NCBI GenBank assembly: GCA_015662815.1
Contig: DQTK01000071.1
Location: 1-27,176 of the forward strand
Origin: Aquifex aeolicus
GTDB lineage: Bacteria; Aquificota; Aquificia; Aquificales; Aquificaceae
Length of the DNA: 27,176 bases
Direction of reading: 5' to 3'
Shown here piece by piece: positions 6,742-15,592 of the stretch; within the stretch, counting starts at the first letter, position 1, and each line of letters begins with the position of its first letter. The position numbers and the translations under genes are program-made. The notes under the pieces are model-generated. The model saw only the letters and a list, made by a program, of their open reading frames with translations, searched no databases and had not been told where the DNA came from.

Positions 6742-8487
6742 ATGTCTAAGAAAAACCAAGAGCTGTCGAGAATCTTTGAAAGAATGGCCGACATACTTGA
6801 GTTTTTGGGAGAAAATCCTTATAGAATACGGGCTTACAGGAGAGTAGCGAATCTTATAGCAGAACTTCCCAAGGATGTAGAAGAAGTCTTTTTTACCAAA
6901 AAACTTCACCGTATGTCCGGAATAGGAGAATCTACCCTACTCAAGATTGAGGAATTTCTAAAAACTGGCACCGTAAAAAAATACGAAGAGTTAAGGAAAA
7001 TGGTGCCGGAAAGTTTACTTGAACTTTTGGATGCACCCGGAGTTGGGCCCAAGACTCTGAAGATAGCATACGAGAAGCTGGGTATAAGAACAAAGGAAGA
7101 ATTTATAAATGCTCTAAAAGAAGGAAAATTCAATAAAATTAAGGGATTTGGGCCTGCAAAGGCTACCAAAATTTTAAGGGGAATAGAAATATGGGAAAAG
7201 AGCAAAGAAAGAATTTCCCTCATAGAGGCATACTTCATGGCTCAAGAAGTCCTTGAATACATGGAAAAAGTAAAACACCTTATCGAGGATATATCCATAG
7301 CGGGAAGCTTAAGGAGAATGAAAGAAACAATAGGAGATATAGATATACTTATTTCGGCGAAAAAAGAGAACTGGTTAAAAATTCACGAACACTTTACTAA
7401 ATTTCTCGGTTTGATAGAGGTCTTGGCAAAAGGGGAAACCAAATCGAGCATCATTTTGGAAAGCGGTAGGCAAGTAGACCTGAGGACCGTAGAGCCTTCA
7501 AGCTGGGGAGCAGCTCTGCAATACTTTACGGGTTCAAAACAACACAACATAAGAATCAGGGATATTGCCAAAGAGAAAGGTCTAAAAATAAATGAATACG
7601 GAGTGTTTAAAGCAGATACGGAAGAAAAATTAGGAGGAGAAACGGAAGAAGAGGTTTACAAACTTTTAGGAATGCAGTGGATTCCTCCAGAAATTAGAGA
7701 GGACTGGGGTGAGATAGAGCTTGCCCTTGAAGGCAGAATTCCGAAGCTTGTTGAATACGGAGATATAAAAGGAGACCTTCATATGCACACTACTTGGAGT
7801 GATGGTGTGAATACCCTGGAAGAAATGGTGGAAACTGCTTATAGACTGGGATACCAGTATATAGTCATAGGAGACCATTCGCAAAGTGCAAGGATTGCAA
7901 ACGGGCTTACTCCAGACAGGTATAGACAGCAGTGGAAAGAAATAGAAAGATTAAATAAAGAATACAATCCCAAGGGCTTTTATATCCTCAAAGGTGCGGA
8001 AGTAGACATTTTGCCCGACGGTTCTTTGGATTTACCCGATGACTTTCTCCAACAATTTGATTTCATAGTGGCTTCCATACATTCCCGATTTGAACAGGAC
8101 AATACGGAAAGAATAATAAGGGCTTTAGAAAACCCGTATGTGAATATGATTGGACATCCGACGGGTAAACAGTACGGTTATAGAGAAGGTTATACTGTAG
8201 ATATTAAAAAAATCATCGAGATTGCAAAAGAAACCGGAACAGCTCTTGAACTCAACACTCAAAGGATGGACTTATCCCCAGAAAATATAAGAATGTGTAT
8301 GGAAGAGGGAATATATATAGGTATAGTTACCGATGCCCACTCTGCAAGACAGCTAACTCTAATGCATTTGGGTGTTGGATTGGCAAGGAGAGGGTGGGCA
8401 ACACCCGATAAGGTAATAAATACCTTTGACCTTGATAAACTAAGAGAATTCGTATATGACAAACGTAAAAAATTTGCAAAGGCTTAG
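6742..8487 (+). CDS. polX: Family X DNA polymerase with C-terminal PHP phosphoesterase domain
   Basis: Bacterial PolX is a gap-filling repair polymerase that also has Mn-dependent 3'-5' exonuclease/phosphatase activity in its PHP domain. The 581-residue protein starts with the 8-kDa-like domain (about 1-80) and helix-hairpin-helix motifs (MSGIGES near 58; LDAPGVGPKTL near 96; IKGFGPAKATKIL near 133). The nucleotidyltransferase core has GDID at 198-201 (catalytic Asp pair) and the third Asp in RQVDLR (Asp246). The PHP domain has all expected metal ligands: DLHMHT at 345-350, GDHS at 377-380, E420 in GAEVD, SIHS at 445, GHP at 471 and DAH at 531. Length is normal. The DNA before the ATG is very AT-rich with only a weak GAAG site. 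The stop interlocks with the convergent gene. Confidence 0.95.
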   Translation: MSKKNQELSRIFERMADILEFLGENPYRIRAYRRVANLIAELPKDVEEVFFTKKLHRMSGIGESTLLKIEEFLKTGTVKKYEELRKMVPESLLELLDAPGVGPKTLKIAYEKLGIRTKEEFINALKEGKFNKIKGFGPAKATKILRGIEIWEKSKERISLIEAYFMAQEVLEYMEKVKHLIEDISIAGSLRRMKETIGDIDILISAKKENWLKIHEHFTKFLGLIEVLAKGETKSSIILESGRQVDLRTVEPSSWGAALQYFTGSKQHNIRIRDIAKEKGLKINEYGVFKADTEEKLGGETEEEVYKLLGMQWIPPEIREDWGEIELALEGRIPKLVEYGDIKGDLHMHTTWSDGVNTLEEMVETAYRLGYQYIVIGDHSQSARIANGLTPDRYRQQWKEIERLNKEYNPKGFYILKGAEVDILPDGSLDLPDDFLQQFDFIVASIHSRFEQDNTERIIRALENPYVNMIGHPTGKQYGYREGYTVDIKKIIEIAKETGTALELNTQRMDLSPENIRMCMEEGIYIGIVTDAHSARQLTLMHLGVGLARRGWATPDKVINTFDLDKLREFVYDKRKKFAKA

Positions 8488-9077
8488 GGAAAAACTCTTT
8501 TATACTCTTTCCCTTCCTTTTTATAGATAGCCTCCACCGCTATATCCATTCCTTTTAGCTTCTCGTAAATTTCCCTCGCTTTTTTCTCTCCCGCTACAGC
8601 AAGCACAACACCACATCTTGGGTCTATCTCATCGGGGATAGGTATAAGGATTGTATTCTTTTCTCCTTGTTTTTTCAGTATCTTTTCGGCTCTGATTCCT
8701 TCGGAAATCGCGGTAAAAGTTATAAAGTGGTCGGGTTTCTTTATGAACGGATTCAGGTTTATACATAACTGTCTGATGTGAAGTTTTACACCGAGAGAGT
8801 GAAACTTTATCCAATACCACAGTGAGGGTTCATGGGCTCCGTAGGTTTTTTTCAAATAAACAATTGTTTTTCCATCCTTCTTTTCTACCTTAATGAGAAT
8901 ATTTCCACTTTGTTTAGACCAGCTCCATATATCCCTCTCAAATCCCGGGTCTGTAGAAATTACTTTGAGAATTTCACCTTCCTTCATTTTTCTTATCGTT
9001 TCCGAAGTAATCACAACAGGCAGGGGACAACTGAGTCCTGTCAAATCCAGTTCCTTATCTTCCTTTATTTCCTCCAT
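8484..9077 (-). CDS. TusA/SirA-like sulfur carrier fused to a DUF3343-like domain
   Basis: A 197-residue two-domain protein. Residues about 8-77 form a TusA/SirA-like domain with the CPLP motif at 17-20 (LDLTGLSCPLPVV); the Cys is the usual persulfide site. Residues about 115-190 look like DUF3343 (putative Se/S-carrier-like): HFITFTAISEGIRAEKILKK, then LIPIPDEIDPRCGVVLAV, with Cys155 in the conserved CG position. In between is a linker with WYWIKFHSLGVKLHIRQLCINLNP. TusA and DUF3343 proteins are usually separate, although they often occur near each other in sulfur or selenium metabolism loci. Fusion suggests direct persulfide or selenide transfer from Cys17 to Cys155. The stop is interlocked with that of polX. 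Domain calls are from pattern recognition. Confidence 0.82.
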   Translation of the reverse strand: MEEIKEDKELDLTGLSCPLPVVITSETIRKMKEGEILKVISTDPGFERDIWSWSKQSGNILIKVEKKDGKTIVYLKKTYGAHEPSLWYWIKFHSLGVKLHIRQLCINLNPFIKKPDHFITFTAISEGIRAEKILKKQGEKNTILIPIPDEIDPRCGVVLAVAGEKKAREIYEKLKGMDIAVEAIYKKEGKEYKRVFP

Positions 9078-9100
9078 AAGATATATAATCTAAAGGAAAG

Positions 9101-10006
9101 ATGTTTATTTTCTTCCTATTAATTTCCTTTATTATTACAGCTTGTACACCTAAAACAAAAGAAGTAGTTTACAGAAGAAATTTTGTAGTGGTAAAGGAAG
9201 GGAAGTTGGGTCTAAATGCCCAAGATTTTCAGTATGTGGAAAACAAAGCCACCTATTTCGGAGTTTACAATCTAAACAGAAAAGAGTTTGAAAAGGCTCT
9301 GCAAAGACTTCTTAAAGATAGAAAATTCCTCCAGTATGCATTTTATAGGATGAGTAGGTACGAAAAACTGATTGTCCCTATTTTGAAGAAATACGGTCTT
9401 CCAGAAGAGCTAAAGTATTTACCGATTGTTGAAAGTATGTACAATCCCTTTGCGGTGTCCAAAAGCGGAGCTGCGGGAATTTGGCAACTTATGCCTTTTA
9501 CTGCAAAGAGGTACGGCTTGAGAATCTCTGAAAAAATTGATGAAAGATTCGACATTATCAAATCTACTGAAGCTTCGGCAAGGTATTTAAGGGACCTATT
9601 TAAAGAGTTTAAAAATCTTGAGCTTGTACTTGCAGCTTACAACTGCGGCGAAGGATGTGTAAGACGAAGAGCTAAAGGAGATTTCTGGAAGAATAAAAAG
9701 TTACTTCCCGAGGAAACAAGACAGTACGTTCCCTTATTTTTTGCAGTCCTTCATATAGCAAGAAATCCCGAAAGGTATGGACTACACATTCCCGAGAATT
9801 TGGAAAGAATAAGGGTAGTAAAGGTTCGCTCAGACATAGAAGTCAAAACCCTTTTACACCTCTACGGAATAAAGGAAGAAGCCTTCAGGGATTTAAATCC
9901 CCATATAAGGGGTAAACTTATCCCTAAGGACTCATTTATATACCTCGAGGAAAAATATTTTGTAAAAAGACATGGAATGTTATATCCTGGCGGGTGGGCG
10001 GAGTAA
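9101..10006 (+). CDS. MltD-like membrane-bound lytic murein transglycosylase (lipoprotein)
   Basis: A 301-residue lipoprotein that probably cleaves peptidoglycan glycan strands in the periplasm, forming 1,6-anhydro-muropeptides. A hydrophobic signal (residues 2-14) ends in the lipobox ITAC with Cys15. The SLT domain shows LPIVESMYNPFAVS with catalytic Glu111, GAAGIWQLMP at about 123-132, and LAAYNCGEG around 177-185. The C-terminal 60 residues (from about 238, VVKVRSDIEVKTLLHLYGI) resemble a single LysM-like peptidoglycan-binding module. It is shorter than E. coli MltD, which has two LysM repeats. Its last 35 nt overlap the start of mobA in another frame. Start chosen at 9101 because it gives a proper signal peptide. 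Confidence 0.88.
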   Translation: MFIFFLLISFIITACTPKTKEVVYRRNFVVVKEGKLGLNAQDFQYVENKATYFGVYNLNRKEFEKALQRLLKDRKFLQYAFYRMSRYEKLIVPILKKYGLPEELKYLPIVESMYNPFAVSKSGAAGIWQLMPFTAKRYGLRISEKIDERFDIIKSTEASARYLRDLFKEFKNLELVLAAYNCGEGCVRRRAKGDFWKNKKLLPEETRQYVPLFFAVLHIARNPERYGLHIPENLERIRVVKVRSDIEVKTLLHLYGIKEEAFRDLNPHIRGKLIPKDSFIYLEEKYFVKRHGMLYPGGWAE

Positions 10007-10547
10007 ACGATTCGGTCAAGATAAGTTACTTTACGAAATTGGAAACAAAAAAGTTATAGAAAGGGTTGTAGAGGTAGCCAAAAGTGTATGTAGAGAAGTT
10101 TACTTAGTTGCCAAAAAACCCGAAAAGTTTTCATTTTTAAATATACCTACCCTTAAGGACTTTATGGAAATATCTGCCTCGATTGTAGGCCTTTATACGG
10201 CACTTAAAAACCTTAAAGCTCAACATGGATTAATACTTTCGGGAGATATTCCTCTTATCGAAGAACAAACCTTGAGTTTTCTGATTGAAAATTATAAACC
10301 ACCAATAACCTTGATAAAAACAGATAAAAAACTTCATACACTTGTGGGTATTTATTCGGAAAAAGTTTTAGATGAACTTGAAAAATTTATCCACAAAGGA
10401 GATTTTAGAATACATAAATTCGTTAAAAGTGTTGGTTTTAGTGAATTAAAGCTACCTAAAAGCTTGGAGTATACTGTTCTAAATATGAATACAAAAGGGG
10501 ACTTATTAAAAATTCTCGAGTTTATGGAAAAACTAAAAAAACTTTAA
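9972..10547 (+). CDS. mobA: Molybdenum cofactor guanylyltransferase
   Basis: MobA attaches GMP from GTP to Mo-molybdopterin, making the guanine-dinucleotide form of the cofactor used by DMSO reductase-family enzymes. The 191-residue product starts ECYILAGGRSKRFGQDK, the signature LAGGxSxRxGxDK of this nucleotidyltransferase family, with GLILSGDIPLI (metal-binding Asp) near residue 90 and a conserved TLVGIYSEKVL segment. Length is normal. The ATG lies inside the end of the transglycosylase gene (35-nt overlap), so translation is probably coupled. The start is fixed by the position of the LAGG motif at residues 6-9; a later start would remove it. Confidence 0.93.
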   Translation: MECYILAGGRSKRFGQDKLLYEIGNKKVIERVVEVAKSVCREVYLVAKKPEKFSFLNIPTLKDFMEISASIVGLYTALKNLKAQHGLILSGDIPLIEEQTLSFLIENYKPPITLIKTDKKLHTLVGIYSEKVLDELEKFIHKGDFRIHKFVKSVGFSELKLPKSLEYTVLNMNTKGDLLKILEFMEKLKKL

Positions 10548-10553
10548 ACCTTA

Positions 10554-10588
10554 TTGCAATCGAGAATTATTCCTATATATATTATGAT
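10554..10588 (+). promoter_or_regulatory. Candidate fur promoter giving a leaderless mRNA
   Basis: TTGCAA (10554-10559) is followed after 18 nt by TATATT (10578-10583), with TATGAT (10583-10588) as an alternative -10 box. The chosen fur ATG at 10593 is within 10 nt of either box and no ribosome binding site is visible. The transcript would therefore start at or a few nt before the ATG. Assigned by eye. Confidence 0.4.
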
Positions 10589-10592
10589 ACTA

Positions 10593-11060
10593 ATGGGTAT
10601 AAACACTGAGGAACTGAAAAAAGAGTTTGCAAAATTCTTAAAAAAGAAAAATATGAAAATTACTAAATCTCGTTTGGATATGATAGATATCATAGCGGAT
10701 TACAAAAAACATTTTGAGATAGAAGAACTGGTTAACTGGATATCAACAAGGAGTGATAAAAAAGTCTCTCGCTCAACGGTTTACAGAACGGTAAAACTCC
10801 TGGAGGAGTTCGGAGCTATCAAGGAAGTAATCAAGAAGAACAACAAAACTATCTACGAATTTATAGTAGGTCGTTCCCATCACGACCATTTGATATGCAC
10901 AGAATGCGGAAAAATAATAGAGTTTGTAAACGAAGATATAGAAACCCTACAGGATGAAATATGCAGGCAGTACGGATTCAAGCCGACCCATCACAGACTA
11001 GAGATTTTCGGACTCTGTGAAGAGTGTCAAAAAAAAGATATGAAGAAGGAAGGGAGTTAG
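10593..11060 (+). CDS. Fur/PerR-family metal- or peroxide-responsive repressor
   Basis: A DNA-binding dimeric regulator of the Fur superfamily, about 155 residues from the ATG at 10593 (MGINTEELKKEF). An in-frame TTG at 10554 adds 13 residues that overlap promoter-like DNA and look non-coding. The winged-helix N-terminal domain includes ITKSRLDMIDII and the recognition-helix segment VSRSTVYRTVKLLEEFG. The dimerisation/metal domain contains GRSHHDHLICTECGKIIEF (histidine cluster plus CxxC) and the second CxxC in LCEECQ, forming the structural zinc site. The metal sensed (Fe, Mn/H2O2, Zn or Ni) cannot be read from this. Its stop TAG interlocks with the TAA of convergent valS. No obvious target operon sits beside it. 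Confidence 0.88.
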   Translation: MGINTEELKKEFAKFLKKKNMKITKSRLDMIDIIADYKKHFEIEELVNWISTRSDKKVSRSTVYRTVKLLEEFGAIKEVIKKNNKTIYEFIVGRSHHDHLICTECGKIIEFVNEDIETLQDEICRQYGFKPTHHRLEIFGLCEECQKKDMKKEGS

Positions 11061-14000
11061 CCTTTTAGGACCTTTAAAATCTCTTCGAGTTTATTTAAAT
11101 CATTCTCAAGTTCTTCTCTAATTTGCTTCTCTTTTTCCACAACATGGGCAGGAGCTTTTTTCAGGAAGTTATCATTAGAAAGCTTCTTGTTAACTCTTTC
11201 CAGTTCTTTAAGGATTTTTTCCTTTTTCTTTTCATAGGACTCTATGAGTTTTTCTAAGTCCACATGACCTTCTATATGCAGGAATATTTCCGTATCCCTT
11301 GAAAAGGTAGCTACTGTTCCCTCCGGTCTCTTATCCACCTCCTCGAAGCTTTCCAGTTTTGCAAGGTTTAAAATATGCTCTTTAAATTCCTCTATCACTT
11401 TCTTAGAAAATTCACCATCGGTTCTGAAAGAAGCCCTTACTTTGATGTTGGGTTTTATCTGAAGGTCTGAACGCAAAGACCTTATCGTAGTGATTATCTC
11501 TCTGAGTCTCTCGATTTTTTCCTTATCCTCTTCGTAAATTTCTTCCTCATTCTTTTCGGGAAATTCTGTTAGGGATATACTCTCTCCCTCGGTGTTAGGA
11601 AGTCTATGCCACAGCTCTTCGGTTATATAAGGCATAAACGGGTGCAGTATTCTCAAAGCCTTTTCAAGGACGTAAAGGAGTGTATATATTGCCGTAGTTC
11701 TTTCATTTTCTACCTTAGTTTTAAGTTCCTCATTATCCTCAGGAGCTTTTTTGTAAATTCTTTCTTTAGTAAATTCTATATACCAGTCACAGTAATCACT
11801 CCAGAAAAATTCGTATATGGCGTGTGCTGCCTGTGAGTATTGATACTCATAGAGGGCTTTGTTTACCACCTCTGCTGTTTCGTTTAGCTTAGTAATTATC
11901 CATTTGTCTTCTGCTCTTAGCGGAGCCATGTAAGGGACTCTTGCGATAAAATCTTCGGGAGTGTTAATAAGAACGTATCTCGTGGCATTCCATATCTTAT
12001 TGGCAAAGTGCTTATAGCCTTCAAACTTTTCTTCAGCAAGCTTTATGTCTCTGCCTTGAACTGTGAGTATTGCTAAAGTAAATCTCAGAGCGTCCGCTCC
12101 GTATTTCTGAATAATATCCAGAGGGTCTATTACATTTCCTATTGTTTTGGACATCTTCCTTCCGTATTTGTCCCTTACAAGTGCATGAACGTAAACGTCA
12201 TGGAATGGAATATCCCTTGTGAAATGGGTACCCATCATTATCATACGGGCAACCCAGAAGAATATAATGTCAAAACCGGTAACGAGTAAATCGGTCGGAT
12301 AGAGATTATTGACATCTTCAGTGCTTTCAGGCCAACCAAAAACTCCGAAAGGCCAAAGTGCTGAAGAAAACCATGTGTCAAGAACATCTTTGTCCTGCTG
12401 AAGATTTTCCGAATTGCACTTTTTACATCTGAGAACCATTCTCCACTTTCCGGTCTTGGCGTTATATCTGTAAATGTTTCTTGTGGAAACCCCCGGTGCC
12501 AAAATTGCCATGGGGTTAGCGTCTTGGGTAAAAAATAGCCTCAGAGAATCCGCAGTTATATCCGTTGTATGGTATTTGTGGAAAACAAATTTTTTGTAAA
12601 AATCGAGTACAGTTATCTCAGGATGAACAAAGTGAGGGGATTTTAGAATTTTCTCCACTTCTTCAGGAGTAAATTCTTGGTCAATTTTGCCGTCAGCTAT
12701 TAGATTGAAGATTATTTTGTCGTAGACTCTATCAAAGTCATCATCGGTAAATACGTTTACGTTGCCGCAGTCTTTACAGTACCAAACGGGGATTCTGTGA
12801 CCCCACCATATCTGTCTCGAAATACACCAGTCCTTAAGGTTATACATCCAATCAAGGTAAAACTTCTTCCAGTGCTCAGGGATAAACCTTACTTTCGTTT
12901 CTTTCCTTTCCACTCTCCTAATCTTTTCTACCTTGACTTGAATAGGCTTTTGGGTAACCTCCAGGTCTGCCTCTCCTCTTGCTAAGGTTTTCATGAATTT
13001 CGTTTTCTTTTCTTCGAGTTTGTATAAATCTACCTTGTTGCCATCGTAAATAAACAGATATGTACCGGGTTCGATAAGTTGTTCATTTCCGGCTATTACT
13101 ATTTTCGGAGCCCCTTCATAAGCAACAAAGAACTCGTAATTCTTTATCTCCTCGGCTAAATTTCTTGCTAAATTAAGGGTTTTTTCATCACCCTTGGGAT
13201 AATAGATGTAAGCAAGCTCTCCTTCTCTCTTTCCTACAAGGAATTTCGCGGTTTTATCCAGAACGATAACTGCACTGTATTTGCCCTCATCTTTTACCGG
13301 GATTACAACACTCAGTTCTTCAACTTGAGCCAGTTGAACAAATATTTCTTTCTCTTCCTTCTCTTCAATTCCCTCCTCAGCAACCTTTATAGAAATATTC
13401 TTAATCCTATCGTCGGAAACTTTAACAAACCACTGGACGGAAACCATAGGTTCGATAACAGTTTTACACCTATAACAGTGTCCCACCGAGTGGGTTATTT
13501 CCTCCTCTTTTTCCAAGTAGCCCTTTTCCTGAAGTTTTTCTATTACGGATTTCCTAGCCTCGTATCTGTCAAGGCCTGCAAACTCACCCGCGTTCTCGGT
13601 CATTTTTCCTGTTTCATCTATAACTCTGACAAAGGGTAGATTATGAGTTTTTCCTATTTCAAAGTCCAATGGGTCGTGGGCGGGTGTAATTTTTACAGCT
13701 CCTGTTCCGAAATCCATCTTTACTCTTTCATCTGCTATTATGGGAATTAAATTGCTCACCTTGTTACCTTTTAAGTCCTTCCTTTCCCAGTTTACGAGGG
13801 GAAGTTTCACCTTTTTGCCTATAAGATGTTTATACCTTTCGTCGTTTGGATTTACAGCTACCGCTGTATCTCCGAGCATAGTCTCGGGTCTTGTAGTAGC
13901 TACCGTTATAAACTCTCCGGTTTCATTTCCCTCTTCCTCTACCACTGGATACTTTATGTACCAAAGAGAACCCTTTTCTTCTTCATATTCAACCTCTAAG

Positions 14001-14557
14001 TCAGATAAAGCTGTTAGGTCCTTAGGACACCAATTGACTATATATTCCGCCCTGTAAATTAGCCCTTCTTCGTATAAAGTTCTAAAAGCTTTTCTCACAG
14101 CTCTTGAAAATCCTTCATCTAATGTAAATCTTTCCCTTTTCCAGTCTACCGAAACTCCGAGTTTTGTGAGCTGAGTTCTTATAGCGTTTCTAGATTTCGG
14201 AACCCATTCCCAAACCTTTTTCAAGAATCCTTCCCTTCCTATTTCGAGTCTGCTTATTCCTTCTTTAGCGAGTTGTTTTTCCACAACGTACTGAGTGGCT
14301 ATTCCGGCATGGTCAAATCCGGGAACCCATACACATTGTTTTCCTTTCATTCTTTGCCATCTGACTATGATGTCTTGAAGGGTTGCATTAAGAGCGTGTC
14401 CCATATGGAGAGAGCCAGTAACGTTAGGAGGAGGAATTACCACGGAAAACTTCTTCTGTTTTTGAGGTTTTTCTACGTGGTAGATAGCTTTGTCTATCCA
14501 GTATTTACTCCACTTTTCTTCTATCTCCTGAGGATTGTATTCTTTCATTTCATTCAT
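11057..14557 (-). CDS. valS: Valyl-tRNA synthetase with two large insertions
   Basis: ValS charges tRNA-Val and edits mischarged threonine. The 1166-residue protein has the HIGH-type motif HMGH at 51-54, a CP1 editing domain with TTRPETMLGDTAVAVNP (221-237) and DFGTGAVKITPAHDP (282-296), the KMSKS-type motif KMSKT at 801-805, an anticodon-binding domain from about 880, and the C-terminal coiled-coil arm (about 1100-1166). Typical bacterial ValS is about 880-950 residues. The excess lies in two inserts: about residues 398-555, between QWFVKV and RFIPEHWKKFYLDW, and about 601-709, between the cysteine pairs CKDC (594-597) and CKKC (711-714). The flanking ValS sequence is normal, so function is probably retained. 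It is the last gene of the tRNA-Arg/prenyl synthase/queA run. Confidence 0.96.
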   Translation of the reverse strand: MNEMKEYNPQEIEEKWSKYWIDKAIYHVEKPQKQKKFSVVIPPPNVTGSLHMGHALNATLQDIIVRWQRMKGKQCVWVPGFDHAGIATQYVVEKQLAKEGISRLEIGREGFLKKVWEWVPKSRNAIRTQLTKLGVSVDWKRERFTLDEGFSRAVRKAFRTLYEEGLIYRAEYIVNWCPKDLTALSDLEVEYEEEKGSLWYIKYPVVEEEGNETGEFITVATTRPETMLGDTAVAVNPNDERYKHLIGKKVKLPLVNWERKDLKGNKVSNLIPIIADERVKMDFGTGAVKITPAHDPLDFEIGKTHNLPFVRVIDETGKMTENAGEFAGLDRYEARKSVIEKLQEKGYLEKEEEITHSVGHCYRCKTVIEPMVSVQWFVKVSDDRIKNISIKVAEEGIEEKEEKEIFVQLAQVEELSVVIPVKDEGKYSAVIVLDKTAKFLVGKREGELAYIYYPKGDEKTLNLARNLAEEIKNYEFFVAYEGAPKIVIAGNEQLIEPGTYLFIYDGNKVDLYKLEEKKTKFMKTLARGEADLEVTQKPIQVKVEKIRRVERKETKVRFIPEHWKKFYLDWMYNLKDWCISRQIWWGHRIPVWYCKDCGNVNVFTDDDFDRVYDKIIFNLIADGKIDQEFTPEEVEKILKSPHFVHPEITVLDFYKKFVFHKYHTTDITADSLRLFFTQDANPMAILAPGVSTRNIYRYNAKTGKWRMVLRCKKCNSENLQQDKDVLDTWFSSALWPFGVFGWPESTEDVNNLYPTDLLVTGFDIIFFWVARMIMMGTHFTRDIPFHDVYVHALVRDKYGRKMSKTIGNVIDPLDIIQKYGADALRFTLAILTVQGRDIKLAEEKFEGYKHFANKIWNATRYVLINTPEDFIARVPYMAPLRAEDKWIITKLNETAEVVNKALYEYQYSQAAHAIYEFFWSDYCDWYIEFTKERIYKKAPEDNEELKTKVENERTTAIYTLLYVLEKALRILHPFMPYITEELWHRLPNTEGESISLTEFPEKNEEEIYEEDKEKIERLREIITTIRSLRSDLQIKPNIKVRASFRTDGEFSKKVIEEFKEHILNLAKLESFEEVDKRPEGTVATFSRDTEIFLHIEGHVDLEKLIESYEKKKEKILKELERVNKKLSNDNFLKKAPAHVVEKEKQIREELENDLNKLEEILKVLKG

Positions 14558-14568
14558 AAAAGAAAATT

Positions 14569-15573
14569 TTAAAGGATTAGCATTCCATCACCGTAGCTGT
14601 AGAACCTGTACTTCTTTTTTACCGCTTCGTTATAAGCTTTCAGGATAAAATCCTTTCCTGCAAATGCTGAAACTAGAATTAGGAGGGAAGATTTGGGAAG
14701 GTGAAAATTCGTTATCATCGCATCTACTACTTTAAATTCAAATCCGGGATATATGTATAAATCTGTCCACCCCTCAAAGGGTTCATAAGGCTTTGTCTCA
14801 AGGGCTCTTACCACAGTTGTACCGACAGCTATTACCTTATTTCCTCTATCTTTAGTTTCCCTTATCTTTTTTACAGTTTCCCGTGGTATTTTTACATATT
14901 CAGGGTCTACTTTATGTTCTTCTATATCTTCCACCTTTACAGGTTTAAAAGTGCCGTAGGATACGTGTAGGGTTATGAATGCAGTTTCTATACCTTTCCT
15001 TTTTAATTTCTCCATCAATTCCTTGGAAAAGTGGAGTGAAGCGGTAGGAGAAGCAACAGCTCCTTTCTCTTGAGCGAAAATCGTTTGGTAATAAACCCTG
15101 TCGATAGGTTCTTCCTCCCTCTTTATATAAGGTGGTATAGGAATGTGTCCATACTTATTAATTAGTTTCAAAGGCTCTTTGCCGTGGAGTCCTACCCTGA
15201 ATTTTCCTTCCTCTATATGCTCTAAAATTTCCACCTTAAAGTCATGGGCAACTTCAATTATTAGACCGGGTTTTATCTTCTTGCCACCTACAAGAGCCTT
15301 CCACTCATCGGGTTTTATAAAATCGGTTAGCACTATTTCAACTCTTCCACCTGTAGGCTTCCTACCGTAAAGCCTTGCAGGGATTACTTTAGTATTGTTG
15401 AAAACTAGCAAATCACCCTCTTCCAGGTATTCGGGAAGGTTTATAAATATATCATGCTTCACGCTTTTTTCTTTTCTGTTTAAAACCATAAGTCTTGCGT
15501 TATGCCTCGGAATAACGGGATACTTTGCTATTAACTCTTCTGGAAGCTCGTAATCAAATTCTTCTATTCTCAT
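14569..15573 (-). CDS. queA: S-adenosylmethionine:tRNA ribosyltransferase-isomerase
   Basis: QueA transfers and isomerises the ribosyl part of SAM onto 7-aminomethyl-7-deazaguanine at tRNA position 34, forming epoxyqueuosine. The 334-residue product shows FDYELPEELIAKYPV at the N-terminus, LVFNNTKVIPARLYG, KPGLIIEVAH, GHIPIPPYIKREEE, YQTIFAQEKGAVASPTASLHF (split by eye into Q-T-x-x-A-x-x-x-G-x-V-A-A/S-P-T-A) and MITNFHLPKSSLLILVSAF. These are the standard QueA signatures and the length matches the family (about 340). It lies 19 nt after the polyprenyl synthase and 11 nt before valS on the same strand, so it is likely part of one transcript. The grouping with valS, tRNA-Arg and tadA elsewhere reflects tRNA metabolism. 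Confidence 0.96.
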   Translation of the reverse strand: MRIEEFDYELPEELIAKYPVIPRHNARLMVLNRKEKSVKHDIFINLPEYLEEGDLLVFNNTKVIPARLYGRKPTGGRVEIVLTDFIKPDEWKALVGGKKIKPGLIIEVAHDFKVEILEHIEEGKFRVGLHGKEPLKLINKYGHIPIPPYIKREEEPIDRVYYQTIFAQEKGAVASPTASLHFSKELMEKLKRKGIETAFITLHVSYGTFKPVKVEDIEEHKVDPEYVKIPRETVKKIRETKDRGNKVIAVGTTVVRALETKPYEPFEGWTDLYIYPGFEFKVVDAMITNFHLPKSSLLILVSAFAGKDFILKAYNEAVKKKYRFYSYGDGMLIL

Positions 15574-15592
15574 TCGAAATCATAAAGTTAAT

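Noticed and set aside
10554..10592. TTG-initiated N-terminal extension of the Fur-family protein
   Set aside because: The bases match -35 and -10 boxes and the encoded residues are not seen in Fur proteins.
11606..14057. Plus-strand ORFs opposite valS (76, 62, 104 and 105 codons)
   Set aside because: They are antisense shadows of a strongly conserved coding region, with no start signals or recognisable products.
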